20,403 nucleotides of DNA from Hyphomonadaceae bacterium UBA1001 (GTDB lineage: Bacteria; Pseudomonadota; Alphaproteobacteria; Caulobacterales; Aquidulcibacteraceae), in assembly GCA_002291875.1 (NCBI GenBank), contig DBAV01000127.1, forward strand, positions 1 to 20,403. The letters run 5' to 3'. The notes under the pieces were generated by a model, which was not told where the DNA came from, did not search any database, and saw only the letters and a program-made list of their open reading frames with translations. The translations under genes were made by a program, and so were the position numbers. Positions 14,806-20,403 of this stretch are shown one piece after another (positions within the stretch are counted from its first letter, which is position 1; each line of letters starts with the position of its first letter).

Positions 14806-15126
14806 GACCCGGTCGCGGAGTGTGGGACGTGCTAGGCAGAAGGGGTTTCGCAGACGAGGAACGCTGCCGGCAAATGGCCTCGCTCACAGCTTTCGCGGCG
14901 GATCGAAGATCTGTCGACCGCAAAAGCTGCAAGGACTTCGGCGTCCGCTTCGAAACAGCGATGATGGGGTCAGGATCGCGGGTTCAATCGCTCGGCCCGA
15001 CACACCGCTGAGAGAGGGGCCGGATATCCTGTTCAGGGGGCCTCGGCCCATGCGATCAGACATGCGGGAGGGCCCTGTCGCGACGGTTCCGATCCGTGGG
15101 GGATTGGGCTAAGCGCTGGCCGTGTG
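14806..15126. other. Divergent intergenic region, GNAT / hisN
   Basis: A 321-bp gap with no convincing gene on either strand; frames crossing it are short or antisense to hisN. It must carry both promoters, but none stands out. A GGGCCG...CGGCCC inverted repeat (about 15016-15050) is present. No ribosome site precedes hisN, so its leader may be very short. Confidence 0.4.
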
Positions 15127-15942
15127 ATGCCCCCGACACGTCCAGAACTGGAAACGCTGCTGCAATTCGCCGCCACGCTGGCGGATGCAGCCCGCCCGGT
15201 CGCGCTGGCGCATTTTCGCGTCGCAACGCCCGTCACCAACAAGCTCGAGACAGGCTTTGATCCGGTCACCGAGGCCGACCGCGGCGCCGAACGGGCAATG
15301 CGCGCGCTGATCACCGAGCATTTTCCCGACCACGCCATCGACGGCGAGGAGGACGGCCTGACTGGTGGCAACGGACCATGGACGTGGCGGCTGGACCCCA
15401 TCGACGGCACGCGCGCCTTCATTTCGGGCCTGCCCACCTGGGGGGTGCTGATCGGCCTGTGTCATCATGACCGCCCGGTTGTCGGCTGCATGGACCAGCC
15501 CTTCACGGGCGAGCGCTTTCTGGGATGGAGCGCCGGCGGTACGGGTCAGACGCACTGGATCCGCGGGTCCGAGCACCGTGTCCTGACCGCGCGCGCGTGC
15601 GCGGCGCTGTCATCGGCCACGGTCTGCACCACCGACCCCGCTTTGTTCGCGGGCGACGAGCGGGCAGGCTGGGAGACCGTCCGCGCGAGGGCGCGCCTGA
15701 CGCGGCTGGGCCTCGACTGCTACGCCTATGCCATGGTCGCCGCCGGCCATGTCGACGCGGTGGTCGAAAGCGGGCTGGCACCGCACGACATCGCCGCCCT
15801 GATACCGATCATCGAAGGTGCTGGCGGCCGTGTGACGGGCTGGGATGGCCAGTCTGCACCGGGCCGCGGGCAGGTGATCGCCTGCGGTGATCCGGCCCTG
15901 ACGGGTCAGATTGCCGCATGCCTGGGCATGCCGGCGAATTGA
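15127..15942 (+). CDS. hisN: Histidinol-phosphatase, inositol-monophosphatase family
   Basis: A 271-residue Mg2+-dependent phosphatase, most like HisN, which hydrolyses L-histidinol phosphate in histidine synthesis. Metal ligands are visible as E74 in DGEED, D90 and D93 in DPIDGT (90-95) and D221 in APHDIAAL. The segment GLDCYAYAMVAAGHVDAVVE matches HisN-type members, whereas inositol phosphatases usually show a W-D motif in place of H-D. HisN and other IMPase-family enzymes are not fully separable by eye. The start is ATG 15127, with GTG 15124 immediately upstream as an alternative; neither has a ribosome site. No other his genes are adjacent. Confidence 0.85.
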   Translation: MPPTRPELETLLQFAATLADAARPVALAHFRVATPVTNKLETGFDPVTEADRGAERAMRALITEHFPDHAIDGEEDGLTGGNGPWTWRLDPIDGTRAFISGLPTWGVLIGLCHHDRPVVGCMDQPFTGERFLGWSAGGTGQTHWIRGSEHRVLTARACAALSSATVCTTDPALFAGDERAGWETVRARARLTRLGLDCYAYAMVAAGHVDAVVESGLAPHDIAALIPIIEGAGGRVTGWDGQSAPGRGQVIACGDPALTGQIAACLGMPAN

Positions 15943-16326
15943 TCGGCGGTGGTGCGCCAAAACGCGAGTGCTCCTCGGATTCACCTTGCCCGTTAGCAAG
16001 ATTTGAAGGTCCAATGCCTGCAGATGGGGTTGAAGCCAGCCGGTCCGTCCGGTCCGCAGGAGGCGCGACTGCGAAGGTTCGGAGACGCGATGCGAAGCTT
16101 TGTGTAACGCAAATCAGCGAAAAATTCTTTGCAGATTCAGAGACTTGTGGGTGATTGCAGCTTATGGTTGTGAAAGCTTGGGGTACGGACGTCGGGCTTG
16201 GTGTCGCAAATTGCAATGTGTGGGACAGTGCTGTGGGTTCGATCACATTCGATAAAGGAACTGGGCAAGAACCCATGTCCTTACGATATTGAACCGAACT
16301 GACTGCAAGAGGACTGGATACAGGTC
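15943..16326. other. AT-richer intergenic leader before the WYL regulator
   Basis: A 384-bp gap with no supported gene. By hand count 16081-16320 is about 48% GC, far below the flanking genes. It contains paired AAGCTTT/AAAGCTT sites about 75 bp apart (near 16095 and 16174) and the inverted repeat listed separately. A GATAAA (16251-16256) could serve as a -10 element but has no good -35. Overall it looks like a regulatory leader or acquired DNA. Confidence 0.45.
16234..16275. repeat. Inverted repeat upstream of the WYL regulator
   Basis: TGGGTTC (16234-16240) and GAACCCA (16269-16275) are perfect 7-bp inverted half-sites separated by 28 bp. They flank the GATAAA element about 60-90 bp upstream of the regulator's start. 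WYL regulators of the BrxR/CapW type bind inverted repeats near their own promoters, so this is a candidate autoregulatory operator. Confidence 0.35.
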
Positions 16327-17214
16327 ATGATGGAAAGCTCTCAGTCCGCCAACGGACCGGACCTCCGCTGGAGCGTCGAGCGCAGGCTCGCCTTCATCGA
16401 TTTCCGCCTTTGGTGGGAAGGCAAGATCAACCGCGGGGACATCGAGGAGCGCTTTGGTGTCTCGACGAACCAGGCCTCGGCGGACCTGACGCGCTATCAG
16501 GCGATGGCGCCGGACAACATGGTGTATGACAAGCGCAAGAAGCGTTATCTGATCACCGATGCCTTCCGGCCTGTGATCTCGCCGCTGGACCCGGCCGACT
16601 ATCTGTCCGAGTTGCGCCTCATCAGCGAGCATGTGCTGCCTGAAAAGGAAGCACGCATCGCCGTGATCCCGGAATTCGACGTCGCCATATCGCCGATGCG
16701 CACGGTGCGGTCCGAAGTGCTGCGCGCGGTGCTGCAGGCGATCCGCGAGCGCCGGTCGCTGACGGTCGTGTACCAGTCCTTCACCGCTGCCACGCCCGCG
16801 CGGCGGACCATCGAGCCCCACGCCCTCGCGCATGACGGCTTCCGATGGCATGCCCGCGCCTGGTGCACGCGCGATTCGATGTTCAAGGACTTCGTGCTGG
16901 GACGGATGTCTGAAGCCCAGCCCGGTGGGCCGGCCATGCGGGAGCCGGGCCATGACGCTGACTGGTGGACCATCGAGGAAATCGTGATCCGCCCGCACCC
17001 GGGCCTCTCGCCCGGCCAGCGCGCCGCCGTCGAGGCGGATTATGGCATGGAGAACGGCCGACTGCGCACGCGGGTGCGCCGGGCGCTGAAGTTTTATGTG
17101 CTGCGCCGCCTGGGGCTGGACGTGAAACCCGACCTGCGGCCGGCCAGCGAACAGCACATCGTGCTCGAGACCCCATTGATGGACACACCGCGCACCGATC
17201 AACAGCTGGCCTGA
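16327..17214 (+). CDS. WYL-domain transcriptional regulator, BrxR/CapW-like
   Basis: A 295-residue regulator. The N-terminal winged helix (about 15-80) reads SVERRLAFIDFRLWWEG, then FGVSTNQASADLTRYQ, APDNMVYDK and RYLITDAFRPVIS. This pattern is typical of the BrxR/CapW group, which represses BREX, CBASS and other anti-phage operons. A WYL domain follows (about 125-195) with RTIEPHALAHDGFRWHARAWC; the WYL tripeptide position reads WHA, as is common in this group. The C-terminal extension (about 215-285) completes the expected three-domain layout. ATG 16327 and ATG 16330 are both possible; an AGG lies close upstream and AAGAGG farther. No defence operon lies beside it: upstream is hisN and downstream is a convergent ligase gene 25 bp away. 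Confidence 0.88.
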   Translation: MMESSQSANGPDLRWSVERRLAFIDFRLWWEGKINRGDIEERFGVSTNQASADLTRYQAMAPDNMVYDKRKKRYLITDAFRPVISPLDPADYLSELRLISEHVLPEKEARIAVIPEFDVAISPMRTVRSEVLRAVLQAIRERRSLTVVYQSFTAATPARRTIEPHALAHDGFRWHARAWCTRDSMFKDFVLGRMSEAQPGGPAMREPGHDADWWTIEEIVIRPHPGLSPGQRAAVEADYGMENGRLRTRVRRALKFYVLRRLGLDVKPDLRPASEQHIVLETPLMDTPRTDQQLA

Positions 17215-17239
17215 CGCCGGCCGGCCGCCACCACCGCGA

Positions 17240-19117
17240 TCAGGGAATGATGACGTCCGCGTCGGGTTCGGGCGCCAGCAGGCGCCGGACATCGGCGGCG
17301 CGCTTGTCGCGTGCGGCGGCCTGGTTGATATAGCCCTTGTCGGTCAGTTCGCCGCCCTCGGGTGACGGGGAATCCCCCAGCACCAGCGCGCGGCCGATCC
17401 GGGTCGCCGATCCGGGATTGGCGGCGTTGTGGCGGATCAGCGCCGCGCGCACCGATTCGATGATCCGCGGATCGCGCGCCAGCGTGGCCAGGTCGCCGGC
17501 GGTGCCCGCAACCCGGGGCGCGGCCACCGGATTCAGGAACAGCAGCAGGCCGATCTCGCGGTGGTCCTGCCCGCAGACCACGGCGTCCTGGACCAGCCCG
17601 CCCAGCGCGCTGACCACCTGCACCCGCAGCACCCCGGCGGACACGAAGGTGCCACTGTCCAGCTTGAAGTCCTCGACCAGGCGGCCGTCGAATACCGCGC
17701 CCCTGGACGGGTCCTCGGGATCAACCAGCCGCACCGCGTCGCCCAGACGGTAAAAGCCCTCCTCGTCGAAGGCCGCCGCGGTGCGCTCGGGGTCACGCAG
17801 ATAGCCCGGCGTGACCGCCGGCCCCTTGACCCGCGCCTCGAGCTTGCCATTCACCGGGGCCAGTTTCAGCACCACCCCGGGCAGCGGCACGCCGATCAGC
17901 CCCATCCGCTCGGTGATCCAGCCGACATACGAGATGGTGGGGGCGGTTTCGGTGGCCCCATAGCCTGTGGTGAAGGCGATGCGGTGACCGGTGGCCTCGA
18001 CCGCCAGCCGCTGGATGCGGTCGTGGATTTCCTGGCTCATGGCCGCCCCGCCATAGGCCATGAAACGCAGACGCGAGAAAAAGCGGCGCGCGAAGGCGGG
18101 GTCGCGTTCCAGTTCCGCCGCGATCATCGCCCACCCAACCGGCACGGTCGAATGATAGGTCGGCGCGATGTCCTTGAGGTTGCGCAGGCTCTCTTCAAAG
18201 CGGCCGGGGATCGGCGCACCCCAGTCGATATACAGGGTGCCCCCGTTCACCAGCGACCCGTTCAGCACCGCGTTGCCGCCAAAGGTGTGCGACCAGGGCA
18301 GGAACGAAATCCCGACCTCGGGCTCGGGATCGACGTCGAGCCGATAGGCGCCGCGGGTCATCGCCGCGTTCACGCACATCATTCCATGGGTGTTGATCAC
18401 GGCCTTGGGCTGGCCGGTCGAACCCGATGTCAGCAGGTATTTCGCCACCGTGTCCGGTGTGATCGCGGCGCGCGCGGCGTCGATCCCGATTCGCGGGGCG
18501 GTGGTGCACAGCGTCTCCCACGCGTGCGCCTGGATACCCTCGGGCAGGCCACCGGCGGCGATCACCGGCAGCGCACCCGCAATGGCCGCCAGGGTGCGAG
18601 CATAAAGGCCGCCCGGTTCGGCGAAGAGCGCGCCCGGGCGCACCAGCTCGATGAAGGCGCCAAGGCGCGTGTGGTCGCCCGCCAGCAGCGAATAGGCGGG
18701 CGAAACCGGGCACACCGGCACGCCGGCATGAATGGCCGCATAGGTCATCAGTGCGTGGGGGATCGAGTTGCGCGACAGGATCATCAGCGGCCTCTCGGCC
18801 GAGAGGCCCAGGTCCAGCATGGCCTGCCCCAGGCGACGCACCAGGGTCAGCGCTTCGCCAAAGGTCAGGGTCTGCCAGTCCGCATCGGGCGTGCGCTGGG
18901 CCAGCCACACACGGTCCGGCGCCTCGACCGCCCAGCGCTCGAGCGGCTGGATCAGGTCCGGTGCCATCGGCCCCATCGGATTCTGGGATTCCAGCAGGAT
19001 CGCGCCGTCGGGGCGCCGCTGCCATGTCACGCGGACGGGCGCGAACAGCGGATCACGCCATGGGGCGCCGGCGCTGACGCCCTCGACATGCTCGATCGCG
19101 GCAAAGCCGTCCGCCAT
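17240..19117 (-). CDS. fcs: Feruloyl-CoA synthase-like acyl-CoA ligase
   Basis: A 625-residue adenylate-forming enzyme that would activate ferulate or a related hydroxycinnamate (or other aromatic/aliphatic acid) to its CoA thioester with ATP. The P-loop is TSGSTGQPK (about 229-237). The A5 motif is GYGATETAP (about 383), YRLGDAV is followed by DGRLVEDFKLDSGTFVS, and the catalytic C-terminal lysine lies in LTDKGYINQ (about 592). The SGTFVSAG...QDAVVCG...EIGLLLF segment and the C-terminal ELTDKGYINQAAARDKRA are the forms seen in feruloyl-CoA synthases rather than generic ligases. ATG 19117 follows AAAGGA seven bases upstream. Enoyl-CoA hydratase/lyase (ech) and vanillin dehydrogenase genes are not adjacent, so the substrate assignment stays tentative. 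Confidence 0.85.
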   Translation of the reverse strand: MADGFAAIEHVEGVSAGAPWRDPLFAPVRVTWQRRPDGAILLESQNPMGPMAPDLIQPLERWAVEAPDRVWLAQRTPDADWQTLTFGEALTLVRRLGQAMLDLGLSAERPLMILSRNSIPHALMTYAAIHAGVPVCPVSPAYSLLAGDHTRLGAFIELVRPGALFAEPGGLYARTLAAIAGALPVIAAGGLPEGIQAHAWETLCTTAPRIGIDAARAAITPDTVAKYLLTSGSTGQPKAVINTHGMMCVNAAMTRGAYRLDVDPEPEVGISFLPWSHTFGGNAVLNGSLVNGGTLYIDWGAPIPGRFEESLRNLKDIAPTYHSTVPVGWAMIAAELERDPAFARRFFSRLRFMAYGGAAMSQEIHDRIQRLAVEATGHRIAFTTGYGATETAPTISYVGWITERMGLIGVPLPGVVLKLAPVNGKLEARVKGPAVTPGYLRDPERTAAAFDEEGFYRLGDAVRLVDPEDPSRGAVFDGRLVEDFKLDSGTFVSAGVLRVQVVSALGGLVQDAVVCGQDHREIGLLLFLNPVAAPRVAGTAGDLATLARDPRIIESVRAALIRHNAANPGSATRIGRALVLGDSPSPEGGELTDKGYINQAAARDKRAADVRRLLAPEPDADVIIP

Positions 19118-19167
19118 GGCCGTATCCTTTCTTGGACGGGCGGCCTGTGTGCCCCCTGCCCGGCCAT

Positions 19168-19194
19168 CTTGCCGCCGGCGGACCGCCGGGCAAG
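19168..19194. promoter_or_regulatory. 27-bp inverted repeat upstream of the feruloyl-CoA synthase-like gene
   Basis: Two 12-base arms (CTTGCC...CGGCGG and CCGCCG...GGCAAG) are fully complementary except for a 2-base GC insertion in the left arm, with a single A between them. The dyad lies 51-77 bp upstream of the ligase start, in the 166-bp divergent region shared with pdeM. The tight centre and lack of a T-run fit an operator better than a terminator. Confidence 0.42.
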
Positions 19195-19283
19195 CCCTCA
19201 GCGGCGTCCGGCGCACCGGTCCGGGATGGATGCGGGTGCGGTTGCGTGCTTGATCCGTTCCTGTTTTCTGGCACCACCGACGC

Positions 19284-20042
19284 ATGAGCTTGCCGCTGCG
19301 CACCACCGCGCCGACCGACGACACCCCCGCGCGCTCGGCAGCGGGTGCGGATGTCCGCGCGGGCGCCCTCGAAGTGGTGGTTGCCGGCGCGCGCCTGCTG
19401 GCGCTGAGGGCCGGCGGGTTGTGGTGGGCGGCCGAGCGGACGCTGGTGGTGTCGGACCTGCACCTGGGCAAGGCGGACGCCTATGCGCGGCGCGGCGTGC
19501 CGCTGCCCCCCTGGGACACGCGGGCCACGCTGGCATCGGTGGCGGCCCTCGTCCACCAACTGGATCCGCTGCGCGTGGTGTCGCTGGGTGACAGTTTCCA
19601 CGATCTGGCGGCCAGCCTGACGCTGCCCGACGAGGATCGCGCGCGGCTGTGTGGCCTGACGGCAGCGGTGGCGGACTGGGTGTGGGTCGAGGGCAATCAC
19701 GATCCCGCCCCGCCGCCCGCACTGGGTGGCCGCCATGCCGACGTGTTGCAGATCGGCCCGCTGCACTTTCGCCATGAACCTGTCGCGGGGGTGGCGCGGG
19801 GCGAGGTGGCGGGGCATCTGCATCCGTGCGTTCGCGTAGGTGGCGGGGGGCGCAGCCAGCGCTGCAAGGCATTTGCCACGGATGGCTCGCGTCTGGTCAT
19901 GCCCGCCATGGGCGCATTCACGGGCGGCCTGAACGTACGCGATCGCGCGTTCGAGCCGCTGTTTCCCCAAGGCTGGCAGGCACTGGCAGTCGGGCGCACG
20001 CGGGTTGCGCGCATGGGCGCACGCCATCTGCTGGCCGATTGA
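19284..20042 (+). CDS. pdeM: Ligase-associated DNA damage response endonuclease PdeM
   Basis: A 252-residue calcineurin-type metallophosphoesterase. Metal-binding motifs are D58-L-H60, G102-D103, G137-N-H-D140 and G177-H-L-H180. WWAAERTLVVSDLHLGK and the SLGDSFHD and MPAMGAFTGGLNV blocks are characteristic of PdeM, the phosphoesterase linked with an ATP-dependent ligase, an exonuclease and an Lhr-like helicase in a proposed DNA-repair pathway. Those partners are not in this window. Homologues normally begin close to the AERTLVVSDLH strand, so the first 25 or so residues look like an extension. A later start is possible, and no ribosome site supports ATG 19284. It is 63 bp upstream of pabB on the same strand. 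Confidence 0.88.
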   Translation: MSLPLRTTAPTDDTPARSAAGADVRAGALEVVVAGARLLALRAGGLWWAAERTLVVSDLHLGKADAYARRGVPLPPWDTRATLASVAALVHQLDPLRVVSLGDSFHDLAASLTLPDEDRARLCGLTAAVADWVWVEGNHDPAPPPALGGRHADVLQIGPLHFRHEPVAGVARGEVAGHLHPCVRVGGGGRSQRCKAFATDGSRLVMPAMGAFTGGLNVRDRAFEPLFPQGWQALAVGRTRVARMGARHLLAD

Positions 20043-20105
20043 ACGCGTCGGCGCTCATACTCCGGTCCGGCGGGGCCCGCAGCCGCAGGCCTTCACATTC
20101 CGCCG

Positions 20106-20403
20106 ATGCATGACAACTCTCTGCGCGTGACCTGGCCCCTCCCGATCGAGATCGACTGGATCGACCCCGAGCGCGCGTTCGCGCCGTGGGCAGACACCCC
20201 GGGGGCATTGCTGCTGGGGGCGGGCTCACACGAGCGCGGCGGGTGGGCGTTCCTTGCGGTCGAGCCGGACCGCCAGGTCGCCTGGTCGGTGGGCGAAGGA
20301 CCCTTTCCGTTCGATGTCCTGCGCAGCGGGCAGGCAGATGCGCGCCCCGACCCAGCGGCGCCACCCTTCCGTGGCGGGTGGGCCGGGGTGCTGTCCTACG
20401 AGG
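20106..20403 (+). CDS. pabB: Aminodeoxychorismate synthase component I, N-terminal part (window edge)
   Basis: This partial gene runs off the right end of the window after 99 codons. The N-terminal anthranilate synthase/PabB-type domain is recognisable from the motif FRGGWAGVLSYE at the window edge and from the preceding WAFLAVEP strand. PabB makes 4-amino-4-deoxychorismate from chorismate and ammonia for folate synthesis. The catalytic chorismate-binding domain lies outside the window, so TrpE cannot be fully excluded, but GGWAGxLSYE favours PabB. ATG 20106 is the first start in frame; an out-of-frame ATG overlaps at 20110. It may be co-transcribed with pdeM. Confidence 0.8.
   Translation, partial: MHDNSLRVTWPLPIEIDWIDPERAFAPWADTPGALLLGAGSHERGGWAFLAVEPDRQVAWSVGEGPFPFDVLRSGQADARPDPAAPPFRGGWAGVLSYE

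Noticed and set aside
14975..15005. tRNA T-loop-like sequence (GGGTTCAATC) between the GNAT and hisN genes
   Set aside because: The flanking bases do not pair as a T-stem, and no acceptor, D or anticodon arm can be built around it. At best a decayed fragment; not supported.
16164..16292. 42-codon open frame in the leader of the WYL regulator
   Set aside because: It has a start and a stop but no ribosome site, no recognisable motif and no codon bias. It is more likely chance in AT-richer DNA.
19257..19271. SOS-box-like sequence upstream of pdeM
   Set aside because: GTTC is followed by a T-rich 7-base spacer, but the second half-site reads CTGG rather than GTTC, so only one half of the LexA operator is present.
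17429..19591. 720-codon plus-strand frame opposite the feruloyl-CoA synthase-like gene
   Set aside because: It is antisense to a full adenylate-forming enzyme with all motifs, with no ribosome site or recognisable domain of its own.
1..20403. CRISPR arrays, insertion sequences, rRNA and tRNA genes
   Set aside because: No regularly spaced repeats, transposase motifs with terminal repeats, or structured RNA genes were found on either strand by eye.

Overview
The window reads as chromosome of a GC-rich alphaproteobacterium. Strong GC bias at third codon positions, an alphaproteobacterial SOS box (GTTC-N7-GTTC), a PhaB-type reductase, an aspartate-type (magnesium-dependent) HemB, YciB/IspZ, HisN and PdeM all fit that class. 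I cannot name a genus from sequence alone. Very long antisense open frames are common, as expected at this base composition, and are not genes.

Layout: 107-1387 (-) is a DUF3754 membrane protein, divergent from a NERD-nuclease/superfamily I helicase (1505-3211, +). Facing the helicase is a two-gene PIN-nuclease module (3957 down to 3242, -) whose GC content is clearly lower than its surroundings. A GT39/ArnT-like membrane glycosyltransferase (4102-5670, +) overlaps tail-to-tail with a secreted beta-lactamase-fold serine hydrolase (5594-6667, -). A methyl-accepting chemotaxis protein follows (6947-9082, +). Next comes an unrecognised gene (9203-10045, +) with a near-ideal sigma70 promoter overlapped by a canonical LexA box, and probably a leaderless mRNA. 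On the minus strand lie phaB (10070-10792), yciB/ispZ (10892-11560), a DUF3800 remnant (about 11839-12048) and hemB (12100-13101). Between yciB and the remnant there is a strong plus-strand intrinsic terminator with a plausible promoter just upstream, possibly a small RNA. An exported protein of unknown function (13264-14274, +) and a GNAT acetyltransferase (14290-14805, -) follow. Then come hisN (15127-15942, +), an AT-richer 384-bp gap, a BrxR/CapW-like WYL regulator (16327-17214, +), a feruloyl-CoA synthase-like ligase (17240-19117, -), pdeM (19284-20042, +) and the start of pabB (20106 to the window end, +).

Most of the window is ordinary housekeeping and metabolic sequence: haem (hemB), histidine (hisN), folate (pabB), PHB-type reduction (phaB) and hydroxycinnamate activation (fcs). 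No large operon is visible. The accessory flavour comes from scattered single genes of types often met in defence or stress contexts: the NERD helicase, the PIN pair, the truncated DUF3800 gene, the orphan WYL regulator and the SOS-boxed unknown gene. The best candidate for undescribed biology is the LexA-boxed gene at 9203-10045. Second are the WYL regulator, which has no visible target operon, and the PIN pair.
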